Source of the DNA: Euphorbia lathyris
Lineage: Eukaryota; Streptophyta; Magnoliopsida; Malpighiales; Euphorbiaceae
DNA: 64,000 bases
Direction of reading: 5' to 3'
Assembly: GCF_963576675.1 (NCBI RefSeq)
Contig: NC_088919.1
Location: 50,366,501 to 50,430,500, forward strand
The translations under genes were made by a program, and so were the position numbers. Shown one piece after another: positions 35,282 through 47,403 of this stretch (the first letter of the stretch is position 1; every line of letters begins with the position of its first letter). The notes under the pieces were generated by a model that was given only the letters and a program-made list of their open reading frames with translations, was not told where the DNA came from and ran no database searches.

Positions 35282-35792
35282 GATAAATTACATCCATGGT
35301 CACTGAATTTTATCCATTTCAACATTATTATCACTAAACTTCAGTTTTTAATAATATGGCCATTAAACTTGACATTTTTCAACACCGGTGGTTACTCAAC
35401 GCCCCAAAATGACCGTTGATGGGCTCAAAATAAAAAATTCAAAAAGTTAATGATATTCTAAGGAACTTTAATTCTTGAAAATTTTCATTCTGAGGTCATT
35501 TAGGTGTTGTTTGGTTAGGAGATAGTGAATTTTTAGAGAGAGAAAGCTCCAAATAAATGTGATTTTGGAAAATAAAAAATGTGGTTTCATGGTAAATGTC
35601 GTTCTGAACAACTTTAATTCTTGAATATTTTTATTTCGAGGTCGTTAACGGTTATTTTAAGGAGTTAATTAGAATTGAATGGTCACCGGTGTTAAAAGGT
35701 GTAAAGTTCAGTGATCATGCCGTTAAGAATAAAAGTTTAATAGCCACAATGTTAAAATGAAGAAAGTTCAGTAGTCATGTATGAAATTTATC
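35282..35792. mobile_element. Foldback MITE, GATAAATT ends
   Basis: A 511-bp inverted repeat, GATAAATTACAT...ATGAAATTTATC. Arm modules include CACTGAATTTTATCC and ACATTATTATCACTAAAC. Family R copy b lacks it (57139 reads CCCGATAAAATG). Copy a has only the left arm (44451-44515). No coding capacity. Confidence 0.8.
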
Positions 35793-37189
35793 CTATTTTA
35801 GCCTTGCTATAATTCACAAAAATATAAAATTGAAAACTTTGAATGAGGATAAAAAAAACAGAAATAACACAATTTTATAGTAAAATAAAGGTATATGGTA
35901 TGTTTTTTTTAGAAAACAAAGTATTTAAAATTACACTGTTAAGTTCTGATGACAATCAAGAGAATTTACCAAACACTTTCTATTTCATATTTAGTATTAA
36001 AATGTAAGAATTAGTTCCGAAAAATGGAAATAAACAAGCACAAAATAAAGGCTAATTTAGTTTTAAGGTTATTAAAAAAGTTTAATTTTACTTCCATCAT
36101 ATCAAACAAATCAATTTTGTCTCAAGTCAATAGTAGGCATCCTAACTCAATTATACTATTCTTTTTAGGAAATGTCACTTACTTTTAAAAGCACCAAATT
36201 TAACTAAACTTTCTAACATAAACATAAAAATGAGTTGAATAAAATTGAGATGTTTTATAAAATAAGAATAAAATATATATTTTTAATAATCTTGAGGTAC
36301 ATTTTGTCAATATTCCAAATAATTGTGTTTTTAATACTAAGAATAAAAATTCTACAAGAATGATATTTTTAGGTAATTTACAGCTATGATCTTTTAACTT
36401 TTTACTTGTTTTCATTGTGATCTCTGAACTTTAAAGATGAACATTGTGATTATTGAACTTTCAACTTTGCACTATATTAACATAATTATATCATTTACCG
36501 TTGATTAATATGTGCACTCCAATAATAATAGTTAATCCTCCGTTATAAACTTGGTGAAAATGATATTTTAAACAATTTTAATTTTTGAACTTTTAGTTTA
36601 GACATCATTTAAGTGTTATTTATTGAGAAAATGGTTGTTTAAAGAAAAAAATCTTAATTGTCAGTTAGGTGTGCGTAATTTTTTATTTTTTTTTAAATCT
36701 AGACTGTTAGTAAAGAGTAAATTTGATATAATACTAATATGGACCAAAATCCATTTTATATATATAACTTTTGTTAAATTTTGTTATATATAATAACATA
36801 CCGTTTGTTTGTTAAAAAATATTGAATACGAAAAAATTTTGTTTTTTTTCGGTATTTAATTGCAATTGAGAAATAAAAGGAAATCATAATAACTACTATT
36901 TTTAAAAGGTAAAAAAAAGGATATAATTAAAATTCAAAAGTTTTCTACATAGATATATAAATTCAAGATATAACATTCATTCGACTCTCCGAACCTTTAA
37001 AGTCAATTAGAATCGTAAACTATCAAAATCTTCAACTAAGCAGAAATCATCAATTGAGTCATCCATCCTAAGCAAAAGTCATCAATTGATTTGGTTCGGT
37101 TAAACACTTCTAGACCCTATTTTTCAAATCCATTTTGAGCCAATACAAACGTTATTATAGTCCATATCAAATAGTCACAATTACTAATT
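35793..37189. other. AT-rich non-coding region
   Basis: Contains MITE-like phrases (36372-36480, 'tgtgatctctgaactttaaa') and low-complexity sequence. The minus ORF at 36200-36415 has no recognisable features. Confidence 0.5.
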
Positions 37190-37695
37190 TGTGTTATTTA
37201 ATTATTTCTTTATTACATGTGCACAACAAAACATCTGATAAGAATTTAAATAGGATGAGATAAACACAATACCATATGTATATACGCATCTTTGATAGTA
37301 AAAGAAAAATTTGTGTTTTCATGTTTTGTCAAATTTGTATTTGCGGAGTTTTTTTATTCAAACGAAGACTGAAGTTTTCGTTTTGCTAAAACCGAAGATC
37401 TTTTAGTTTGATATCGAAAAAATGGCCGTTGGCGATCTTAAAATGAAAATTTTCAAGAATTAAAGTTGGTTAGTACCAAATTGAGTATGGAACCAAATTT
37501 TTTATTTTTCGAAATCATCCTTTTAGCAGGTTTCTCTCTCTAAACGTTCAATTTCTCTCTCCTCACAAAACAACACCTAAATAATCTCAAAATTAAAAAT
37601 TTAAAGAATTAAAGTTATTTGTAATATCATCAAGTCTTTGTTTTGATGTCATCAATGCTCATTTTAATTTTGAGGTCTTTATTTTTAACAAAGCG
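37190..37695. repeat. Family R repeat, copy a, left part
   Basis: Colinear with 55670-56137 and 59745-60215 (TTACATGTGCACAACAAAAC, GATATCGAAAAAATGGC and so on). Interrupted at 37695 by the CACTA element and continued at 43429. Confidence 0.9.
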
Positions 37696-38388
37696 CACTA
37701 CACCATAGATGGTCTGTTGCAACATCGAACAAGTGTTGGCTAAAGTCGTTATTGTGTTGCTTTTTCGCTTGTTGCTAAAGATGTCTTTAGCAACATTTTT
37801 TCATATTTTAAGCAACATTGATACAAGTTTTGCTTATCGTATTTTTTGCAACACTTGCGTACCTATGGCAACTGAAATGAAAGTGTTGCCTAAACCATAG
37901 ACGGGTAACATTATTATCGAATAAAATAATAAGCAACACTTTTGAACTTTCTTGCAACAGATTTTTATGCAACATTATTTTTTTGATGCAACTCTTTTTA
38001 TATAGAATCGCAACACTTTTTAATTTAACATTTTTTGTTTTAAGCAACCCTTTACTATAGAGTTTGTAACATTTTTTTAATTTAACACTTTTTAAGCAAC
38101 TCTTTCATAAAACACTTTTTTTAATGTAACAGTTTTTTAATGTAAACTTTAATATATGCAACAAATCTTTAAAATGTGCAACACTAAAAAAATTAAAATA
38201 ACTTTTTTTAATTTAAATAATAGCATAACAATTCCTTGATTGCAATTACAATTCATAATGAGTCAATATGTTAACAATAAATTTAAAATTCTCAAATGAT
38301 CCAAAACACATAATAAGAAAAGTATAATAAAGTCATAGTGTAATCAACCTATTCTTCAAACTAAGTAGCTTTCTCATTTTCATTTGAA

Positions 38389-38640
38389 ATGCCACCATAT
38401 ATATCCTCAATATCAATGTTGAGATTTGGATTAACTTCTACCAACTTGTTTATGATCAATGCCCTTCCTCACTTTTTGAGCGACTTCTTGTTTCATTTTC
38501 TCCTTCATTGCTCCTTCAATTTGGATCACTTTCTCCTCCATTGCTCTTTCAATTTGGATCACTTTCTCCTCCATTGCTCTTTCAATTTGGATCACTTTCT
38601 CCTCCATTTCCTATAAAAGCATTCACCCCATTGAGATATT
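38389..38640 (-). pseudogene. Coiled-coil remnant with 11-residue repeats (CACTA protein-like)
   Basis: The minus strand encodes MEEKVIQIERA repeated three times (33-bp units at about 38510-38608), then KEKMKQEVAQKVRKG. Glu/Lys-rich coiled coils of this kind sit at the C-terminus of plant En/Spm-type (Ptta/En/Spm family) proteins, so this is probably the tail of the element's own second protein. It is a short fragment, with no start or upstream domain. Confidence 0.5.
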
Positions 38641-38689
38641 CATCACTGTACTTTGGTAGTTCTAGCCACATCTTATCTTGATCATCCAT

Positions 38690-39123
38690 TACTGCATCAT
38701 TAATCCAATATTAATACAAGCAAAATCATAAACTAATATTCAAAGAAACAAAGTTGATGGAAATAAATGAAAGTAGCCTTGATGTCTTCCGATAGGCAGC
38801 AGTAAAACAACGGGTGATAAGAAACAACTGCTGCCTTTCTACTGGTGTCATTATATGGCAGCAGCTAATATAAAAAGGGGTGAAATTCTAACATAAAAAT
38901 GAAAGATTATTCTCCATTAGCGTGACATAATAAAAAAAAAGAGCTAGAGGAAATCTAATAGAAAGTATTTTCTCATTACTGTAAGCATGAAAAATGTGAC
39001 AACTGACTCTTGATCTATAAAAAAAATACGAGCAAATGTTGATACATACAAAGAAGACAGCTTTCAATAAAAGGATATCAAAGAAACATATCAAATTTTC
39101 ACTTTAAAACTAAATTAAAAGGA
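38690..39123. other. CACTA interior, unrecognised
   Basis: Mixed sequence with a motif 'ggcagcagtaaaacaac' near 38795. No gene identified. Confidence 0.4.
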
Positions 39124-39447
39124 TAAAGTACCAAAATAGGTTTATAGTTTTTTGGAGGAAACTTAGGCTTTATGTACAAAATAGCATCAATATAGGCTTA
39201 ACGTTTAAAAAATGATACCAATTTAGGCCTTGATAATAAAACGTGACACATCATTTATATTACTCCGTTAAGTTGTGTCTATTGTACATGGAGAGAGACA
39301 TCAAAATTTATTAGAGTAATATGAACGACGTGTCACGTTCCGTTATTGAGGCCTAAATTGGTACCATTTTTTAAATGTTAAGCTATTTTGTACCTGGAAC
39401 CTAAATTGATACTTCCCTAAAAACCATAGGCCTATTTTGGTACATTA
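39124..39447. mobile_element. Foldback MITE nested in the CACTA element
   Basis: A 324-bp inverted repeat with ends TAAAGTACCAAAATAGG and CCTATTTTGGTACATTA. Arms are about 150 bp each and include ACCAATTTAGGCCT and its complement. Non-coding. Confidence 0.8.
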
Positions 39448-40269
39448 TTTCTAAATTAAACTCACATAATGAACAACACAATCACCCTATCAAAGAGACA
39501 CCAGAAACGAATGAAAAATTATATGCCACTTCTAATTCTATCACTTTTATCCTTATATTATATACATATATATCAAACAATTTTTTTTGAAAAAAATATA
39601 TCAAATACTTAATATTTCATTCCACAATATATATTAAACAACTAATAAATATTTTTATATGATTCATCCCTCAAAATATTTGGACTGTGGTACTCATTAA
39701 ATTGATATAGATATAAACATGATGAGTTCCGCTAATTCTTTACTTCACTAGTTACTTCCTTGGATACAAATCAGACAAATTAGGAGTTAATTTTTTGGTT
39801 AAAGTTTTGACTGATCTGATCATATGTTAATGTTAGCCTCTTTTTTTTACTCATGTGCTGTCATGCTTCTATACACCAAATCTGGTGAAAATGGCTTTTC
39901 TATGCTTTTAACCATGCATGGACATTTGTATTTTTTTATTTTTATTTTTATTTTTCTATATTATTTTCCAATTCATTGGATTCAATAAAGAGAAAAAAGA
40001 ATTGTATATATATGAAATACAAAAATCCAGGTAAGAGTTTATTATTATGTATAATTGAATATAAAAAGAGGATCTTTCTTCACTCACTCATTGCCACTTA
40101 GAAAATATTTCTTTATTTCTCAATTTCAATCAATGCTGCCAAGAACATCTCTGACACCATCTCTAACTTAATTCATTATATATATGCAATCCCCACCTCA
40201 CTATTCCTCATCCTGTTTTTGTTTTTGTTTTTGATATTCTCCCCTTAAATTAGCTCAAATCCATTAACT
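39448..40269. other. CACTA interior, non-coding
   Basis: AT-rich sequence; no gene found. It lies downstream of the P450 fragment on the minus strand and may include its transferred 3' flank or intron. Confidence 0.4.
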
Positions 40270-40799
40270 ATCTCGATTATTTTGAAGCTATGCAAGACAG
40301 TCCAATGGGAATCCCTGCTTGTTTCAATCACTTTCTCTTCTCTTTTAAACGCTTGAAACTCCATAGCTTTTGAAGAGAAAAGCTCACTCTTGCAAAGGCT
40401 ACGAAGATACTTCCACTTATCATTACATTCAACAGTCCAAGTGACAACTTGTTTAGTTCAGGACTCTTAGTTGGTGCCACATGTGGAACATATCTTCCTG
40501 ACAGAACTCTATCATGGTTTTTAAGGATTTTAATGGCAGCTGTCGGGAGAGGATACGACAACAACAAGCTAAGTTCCAACTTTCATGGAGAAAAGTGGAC
40601 CGTATGTTTTGGAAAAATGGGTTAGGGATAAATGGGGCTTGTTTCCTACTTGAAGAATATTGCCTAAAGTTGGCCAATTAAATGGTCCTGGAGGAAGTGG
40701 TGGAATTGAAGGCTTGAAGTAGTGTTTAAGGATTAGATATATAAGAGGTAAAAGAAGAATTGCAAGGAAGAAAATATTGTTGTTTCCTTCGGTGGCCAT
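40270..40799 (-). pseudogene. Cytochrome P450 N-terminal fragment (CYP76/CYP80-like), frameshifted
   Basis: Starts with ATG at 40799: a hydrophobic anchor (FFLAILLLPLIYLIL), then the proline hinge (PPLPPGPFNWPTLGNIL) and HLSLTHFSKTYGPLFSMKVG. A frameshift near 40570 breaks it. The next frame gives AAIKILKNHDRVLSGRYVPH and SPELNKLSLG. A second shift near 40430 is followed by CNDKWKYLRSLCKSELFSSK in another frame. These match the first 150 or so residues of plant family-76/80 P450s, ER-bound monooxygenases of specialised metabolism. The heme-binding Cys region, I-helix and ExxR are absent. It is a captured, decayed exon piece inside the CACTA element, with no function expected. Confidence 0.9.
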
Positions 40800-43330
40800 A
40801 ATTTTAGGGAAAATAAATAAATAAATTATGATCCAAAGATGGTTTTAGGAATATGGATGAGAGGCTTAGAAGTAATGACAATTTAAACAAAGATGGAAAA
40901 GAGTTAGATATATGATATGTACTATGTAGGTATGGTTCCAACAAATTGAGTAGTATATACCAACTAATTAAATTTGCATCATATGATGAGGGGGACAAAG
41001 AGCAGCTTCTCAGATTTTATAATGCATGTAGAGGAATTAATCAGGTATTCTTCCACTCTCATTTTCTGGTGCATCTATGATTCATCAATTGAAAATTGAT
41101 AACTGTCCTAAGAATTGGTTGATGTAGATCATTATGGATTTGGAACAAAAAGTAGAGTTGTTTTGACTCTCATCTGAAACATCTCATAAAATGTGGTAGC
41201 CGGTCAGTATTAACTTTGTGGCTCATATTAGATAGTCTATCAAACTTAGCTTGGTTAGGGAAAAAAAGAGTTTCTAATGAGTCATTTAATTAGAGTTGTT
41301 CAAGAAATACAACATTCATTCCATTGATGGATAACATCAAGTTAACATGATCAATTAGCTTAATTGGAGCTAGACAGAAGAGTAGCAGTAAGGGTAAGGG
41401 TTGGCTGCTCACTACTGTTGGTTTGTGAAATTAGAACAGAGATGGAAGCAATATGCCTGATTCATAGAAATAATAGAAATGAGCTTGATATTGATTATTA
41501 TGAACCTAGCAAGAAGGATCAAATGATTCAGTAACTTTCCTGATTGAACCATGTCTACTACTAAAAACTTGGTACTCGAAATAAAGAGAAAAAAAAATAG
41601 TAAAATGATGTTACAGAAAGATATACCAATTGGACAGCAATCATGTACAAAGTAAACAAGAGCATTATTAGATTACCATCAAGACCTGACCTCAATTGAG
41701 GCAATGGTTTCCTTACCTAATTGTGGAGCAGAGCTAGATATGGGTTGAAATATACAAAGGGAATTTAAGCATGGGTTGACATCTATAAAGGCAAAATCAT
41801 TCTGCCCCTGTGTTAGCTAGCTGAGCAATGAACTGATAGATGGCTTAGGAAACTCAAATCTTGCCATTCTAATTGTTTGGTTTATAAACGTTTAAGCTTG
41901 GATGATATAGTTAACGAAAGTTTGCATGTTATGTATAAGAGTGAATTGAATGTTTTCTCAGTTTTGCTCTCTAATAGATTAACATTTCAAATATACTGTT
42001 GCGAACTTCAGAATTACATAATAATAACAACATTTCTTCCACCATATTCAAATATGGATAATTAATGCCAATAGAATAGAAGTATCATAATAAAACTCAA
42101 TCACTTAAGCTAATAACCACAAAAGAAGATTCTAATTTTAAACATTCTACCACAGATACAGATATGCCTGGAAAAAGCTATACACAAGCTATAAAAGAAA
42201 CCTACAATTACTCTCTGCTAGCTTGAAAAATTATTGAAAGAAAAAATCAAAGCAACATTAATTCTATGTTGACAGAAAAAGAAAAACCAAATGAGCAATT
42301 TCAGTATGCTTAAAGCGAAAATAACTGAATAATACACAGTTCACACCTGAACATGGACAATAGAGTGGAAAACCCAGAGAAATCTGATTCAAATCTGCAG
42401 TTCTATCTCCATATATATGCAGTTCAAACCATAGGCCGACCTCAACTGTGCAAACCTCCTAAATTTATATACACAACTTGAGGCAATTCTACATGGACTG
42501 TTACAGGAACAGTGGATTTCATTTTTGGAAATGCAAGACCTAGACCCAAATCAAAAGGCACAAAAGGCATAAAAGACCCAAATCAAAGCATTGCAAACTC
42601 AGACCTAGACCCAGTACGTAATTCTTTCCCAACTTATCTTGGTAGGCCATGAAAAGAGTATTCAATAGGGGAGAGTTTCCTGCAATCTTACATTGTTGGG
42701 TAGAATTGCATTGAAGAGTTTATACTATTTTAGACCTTAACTACCACTTTGTTCTTTATTATACGAAATATTTTAGACCTAAACTTCAAGCTTTTTTGAA
42801 GAGTATGAAATAACCATTACAGAAGCTTTATTGCAGAAATAACAAAGGGGGAGATCACGACTTACCTCGACAGAAGAATTGAAGGGCCTGATAGTAGAAA
42901 ACCTCAACAGCAAAGATGGAGTGGCGACCGGAAAAGCTCCGCACAATTTTAGTTAATTCCAGCCATGGCAGAATAGCGTTGAGAGAGAAGAGAACTTTGA
43001 GAGAAAGTTCTTACGATAGTGGTTTTTTTTAGGTTTTGATTTTTTAGGTTGAGATATACAAAACGACAGGAAACTAAAATTTTAGATTTTAGGGGGAAAC
43101 TGAAATATTTGTATAAAAGTGTTCCCTCTTAAAACAATTTTCTTTTTTATGAATTTTTTTTTAATCCTGAGACATACAAAAACGACGTAGTTTTGCATCT
43201 ATTAGAATGAAGAAAAATTATTTACATAAAAATTGTTTCAATTTTGACACATCTCTTGCAACACTTTACAATTAGTGTTCTAAAATATCAAAGTTATGTA
43301 AGTTTGACATGTCTTTTGCTACATTTTATA
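40800..43330. other. CACTA interior upstream of the P450 fragment
   Basis: Includes sequence that may be the transferred P450 promoter (40800-41050), then unrecognised DNA with scattered short open stretches. At 42840-43010 there is UTR/exon-like DNA of higher GC ('gagtggcgaccggaaaagctcc'). No product assigned. Confidence 0.35.
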
Positions 43331-43428
43331 AACCATGTTGCAAATGACCCAAAAAAATCCTAAATAGTGCAACACATTACAAGCAATACATGTATTTTAG
43401 GTTGCAAAAGACCATCTATGGTGTAGTG

Positions 43429-44450
43429 GTGAAAGACCTTAGTCATTTCTTGGTCGTACAAAAAACCTCAGTCCCCGTTTGGACAAAAAAAAAATCACAG
43501 GTATCTGTTTGACAAAACGTGAAAGCACTAAGTTGTTTTAGACTTTTACCATAATTGATATGTTAATAGTGATAACATGACACGTACACAAGTAGAGTAA
43601 AGATAACAAGATTTGTGATTGAGGAGAGACTTCGTTAATATAGTTGGAAATTAGTCCAATTTGTCAAAGTTAGGTCCTTAATTGTACCATTTAGAGTATT
43701 AGAAGATAAAATCGCTTTTAGTCGAACTAGAATGTTTTTGTACCTTATCTCATAAATATATTGATGCGAAAAATAAAAATTAGGTATAAATAAGAGCAAA
43801 AGATAGTGACTGATTCATGATCCACTGACATTAAGAGGTGTTTGAATATTCTCTTGTAATATATGGGTGCTCTACACATAATTTTCATTGAGTCGTTCGA
43901 CGGTGTGTGTAAGCTCACCCCCACCCTCCCTCTAAGCATCCCTTGGATTTTTCACTTGCGGAAAAAGAGAGATGCACGGAAGTTTTGTTGCACCCTCAGC
44001 TACTGAATCTACCTTGGAAAAATGGTTGCAGTTTCAGCCTCCACTTGAAGAAAAGTTTAAAAATGTCGCAATTGTATCCGAAAACCCTCTTCCCTGACTC
44101 CATTACTAGTATAAATTAGGGGTGGCAACGGAGCAAGGCAGTGATCGATGCATCGCCCTCAATATTTTTGAGGTTGGTTTTGGAAAATTTTCAAATAAAG
44201 TTCAAGAATTTTTTAACGCTTGCACGGATGTTTACGAGTGACGAAGAATCTCCAAATGGCATGGGCGCCCAAGGATAAATTGGGAAAAAGGAAGCTAGTG
44301 AAATTGCTCAATTTTCCATATTTGATGTGCTCTCTAATACCATGTCAGAAAGAGAGAATTGCATATTACATGTTGATAATTTATCAAAAGATATATTAGC
44401 TAGGGTAGTTTTACCAACACATTAAACCAATGTATTTTAGCCCGATAAAT
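43429..44450. repeat. Family R repeat, copy a, right part
   Basis: Continues 37695 after the CACTA element; colinear with 56137-57145 and 60215-60880. It includes the CACCCCCACCCTCCCTCTAA module shared with copy d. The left arm of the GATAAATT foldback MITE follows at 44451-44515. Confidence 0.9.
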
Positions 44451-44515
44451 TACATTCATGACCACTAAATTTTATTCATTTTAACATTATTATCTCTGAA
44501 CTTCAGTTTACTATT

Positions 44516-45299
44516 ACATTCAATTACACCTCACCTACCCTTATTTACTATGCATTCAATTACACCTCAAAACAAACAAGATTAGCTACCCTCACTTACT
44601 TTAAAATACCCGCATCCAAACAAGTTGTTACACCAAGCTTAAACTGAGGTCTACATTTCTCACTATTGGGTTTTCTTTCTCCACGACAAGTACTTGTATT
44701 GGGGCAACAAAATTGACTGTCCTAGCAGGCAAGCATTGCGAGTCTTGTGAGGGTTTGGGTCACCAAGAATCCAACCTCAGGTTTGCCCTTGAAGAAGCTT
44801 TGTTCTTAAACAGGTATATATATATCATTTCGTTTTCCTCAGGTTTCTATATATTTTAGTGATATGATTTTATAACTTTCATCAGATGTTATTTTGAGTT
44901 CTGCTCAATCTTTAGATGCTGGGGAAGTTTGGGAACTGCTAATTTGAATTTATGTTTCACTGGTTTTTAGTACTACTACTTGGATTTGAGAAAGGAAAAT
45001 TGTACTAGAATTTGAAAATTTTAATTTCTGCAACTTTTCTTGTTGCATAGGACCTTTGTGATGCCTTCTCAAATTTGCATTAATCCAATACACAATAAGG
45101 AGGGGATTCTTCATCATCTAATTAATTAAATTTTAGAATTCATCCAAATGGACCTCCCTTAACCACTACTTAAGCACAATAATTCTTGATTATCATTACT
45201 AATGACAAAAATTCACAGTAATTTAATTCTCCTTTTAAAGGATATTTACTCTTTTAGCCCTATTACATAGTATTATATACAATAGCCGTGATCGTGGTT
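44516..45299. other. Non-coding region with one exon-like stretch
   Basis: A plus-strand open stretch of about 200 bp (about 44615-44812) encodes GATKLTVLAGKHCESCEGLG and ends in AAACAG/GTATAT, a possible donor site. I do not recognise the family. Around it are (CAATTACACCTC) direct repeats near 44520-44570 and AT-rich DNA. Confidence 0.3.
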
Positions 45300-46504
45300 T
45301 TACATGATGGAACAAGCATGGGGATTGTTGGTTGTACGCTGGTTCAATATAATACCCTTGTTGCATGTGTCCATAATTGTACACCGGAATTTGATCATAA
45401 CTGTATTGTGGCTGTTGCGAGTGAACAGTGTAACTCTGAGCAAATATCCGGTGCATCTATGAAGTTGGAACATATGGCGGATAATAGTCCATTTTATTTA
45501 TTACCTCCGCCATAGCACCACCGTCACCACTAGCTGCCGTCGCCGGATCTGGAACTGGAGCTGGAGCTTCTTTGTTCTTCACCTTTGCTTCTTCTTCTCC
45601 TCTTTCATTGCCTTTCTTATTCTTTTTCTTATTCTTTTTCTTTGCTGCTCCTGCTCCGGCTTGATCTTTTTTAGCATCACTCTTTTTCTTGCCGGCTTTG
45701 GCGCCTTCTTTATTATCATCCTTCTTTTCCTCTCCTCCTCCGTCTACTTTCTTAGCAGCATCATTCTTTTTATCGCCTCCTCCGTCGCCACCTCCGCCGA
45801 CTTCTTTCTTTGCCTCGTTTGTCTTCGGCTGAACGGCCTCGTCTGTCTTGGGCTGAACGGCCTCTTCTGTCTGTCTGTTAGCAGCATCGTTCTTTTTCTC
45901 GCCTCCTCCGTCGCTGCCGCCGCCGACTTCTTTCTTTGCCTCGTGTGTCTGCGTCGATTAATTAAATCCAAATTAGTTAAATCACTTTAATCTTCCATCC
46001 AACACATCGTAATCAGAAACGAATTTAAATTATTTTTTTTATTATTATTATACCTCTTTAAGTGGTGGTTTCTTCACCTCCGGTTTCTTTTCGGCGGCTT
46101 TCTCCTCTGGTTTCTTCACCTCCGGTTTCTTCTCACCACCACCGCCGGCATCTTTATTCGGCTGCGGAGATACAAGCTCTAATTCCTTCTTCATTTTCTT
46201 TTCCAGCCTGGCTTTCACTTTCTCAAGGTCAACTTTCCCGGTCACCGTCAATTTGTTCGATTGACGATCCGTCTTCGCCGACTCCACACCTTCAACAACA
46301 AATCACAAATTTCAATTGGCAATCCAAATCAATCAATCCTATTCAATTCTCACCTTCTAAATGCTTCAGGGCTCTTCTAATTTTCTTACAACAGCCTTCA
46401 CAATGCATGTCGATTTTGTAAACAGAAACAGGCTTTTCATCCTTCTTTTCGCCTCCCGCGACGGAGGCGGCACCCTTTTTATCTCCTCCGCCTTCTCTCT
46501 GCTC
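45300..46504 (-). pseudogene. HIPP-like heavy-metal-associated isoprenylated protein, degenerate
   Basis: Three exons fit consensus splice sites and keep frame: 46504-46354, 46289-46054 and 45948 onward. Exon 1 here begins after an acceptor (TTTTCTTAG), so a short 5' exon with the start codon is missing or unidentified. The first domain is a heavy-metal-associated (HMA) fold with the metal-binding motif MHCEGC, then LTVTGKVDLEKVKARLEKK. HIPPs bind metals or act as chaperone-like partners and are usually farnesylated. After a Lys/Pro linker ending PPLKE the usual second HMA domain is absent. A Lys/Gly-rich region with an internal duplication (EAKKEVGGG twice) follows. An in-frame TAG at 45457-45459 ends the frame. 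Tail-like sequence continues (YNYGHMQQGYY), and a CaaX box, CSIM plus stop at 45300-45302, sits one frame off. It is probably a pseudogene; a truncated product is possible. Confidence 0.85.
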
Positions 46505-47403
46505 CTAAGAAAAGCAAAATTGCGTCAGATTAGAAATTAGCTCAAAGGTAAATTAGCTCACCGCCTTGTGTAAGCATTGGTAGAGTAATTTTATTTTATT
46601 TTATTTAATTTAGTCAATAAGTTGTTAAAAACATTGGTAGAGTAATTTTAATTTGAATTTTATCCTAACATCATAATATTAATTAGGCTAATTTTACTTT
46701 TAATTTCAATTACACTTAATTCAGTCAAAATTTTATTTTTTTCAAATTTATCCACCTGAAAAAATAATGTTTTAATCAAGTTTAATTCTTCAATCTTTTT
46801 GGTTTGAGGTTATTTAGGTGTTGTTTTTTTTATGAGAGAGAAATTTAATGTTTAAAGAGAGAAAACTTAAAAAATGATAATTTTGAAAAATAAAAAATTT
46901 GGTTATTTAATTCTTAAAAATTTTCATTTTGAGATCGATATTGGTCAAATTTGAAAAAATAAAATTTTTACCAACCACATATACCGATCTAAAAAAATGT
47001 GAACCCACGTAACATTTATTTGAAATTAACTCAGACAACTCACTTGATCTGGTTGAGTTTCAAACTCCATCGGTATGTCTATGTAGCATAGTCTGGAACA
47101 CTTTCGAAAAGCTAGTTTGCTCTTTGCATACATAGCTTTAATCATAAGATAATCTTGGAGGTCCTCCATCACCATGGCGGCACCTTTGAAATGTTTCCAC
47201 ATTTAGACTGATCTTCGTTCGGTGTTTGTCAAGCACTTCAAATGGGTGAGATTGATGGCCTAAAGATTTAATATAAAATGGTTTGTAATGAATGAAAATT
47301 TAACTAATAGAACAAAATTAACTTTGAAATAAAGGATGTTTGATTACCTACTTTTCTCTTTATGTTTTCCTTTTTACTTTAAAAGAGAGAGTTTTATGTG
47401 TTG
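46505..47403. other. Upstream region of the HIPP pseudogene
   Basis: AT-rich; includes a possible donor GGCG/GTGAGC near 46560 but no convincing first exon. 46800-46960 resembles part of family R ('tttaggtgttgttttttt', 'gagagagaaatttaatg'). Confidence 0.4.

Larger units (their letters stand above)
37696..43428 (-). mobile_element. CACTA (En/Spm-type) element carrying gene fragments
   Basis: A 5733-bp element with terminal inverted repeats starting CACTACACCATAGATGGTC at both ends. Subterminal repeats of TTGCAAC/GCAACA type are dense at 37720-38190 and recur near the right end. Target duplication GCG (37693-37695) versus GTG (43429-43431). Paralogous empty sites at 56132 and 60212 read AAAGCGAAAGACC and AAAGCTAAAGACC, which confirms the junctions. 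No full transposase ORF. It carries a coiled-coil remnant, a MITE and a P450 fragment. Strand is inferred from those remnants. Confidence 0.93.

Noticed and set aside
36200..36415. 71-codon minus-strand ORF
   Set aside because: Lys/Phe/Leu-rich low-complexity translation of AT-rich DNA with no domain or codon signal.
45661..45990. Plus-strand hydrophobic ORF opposite the HIPP tail
   Set aside because: It is the antisense shadow of the Lys/Glu/Gly-rich HIPP exon.
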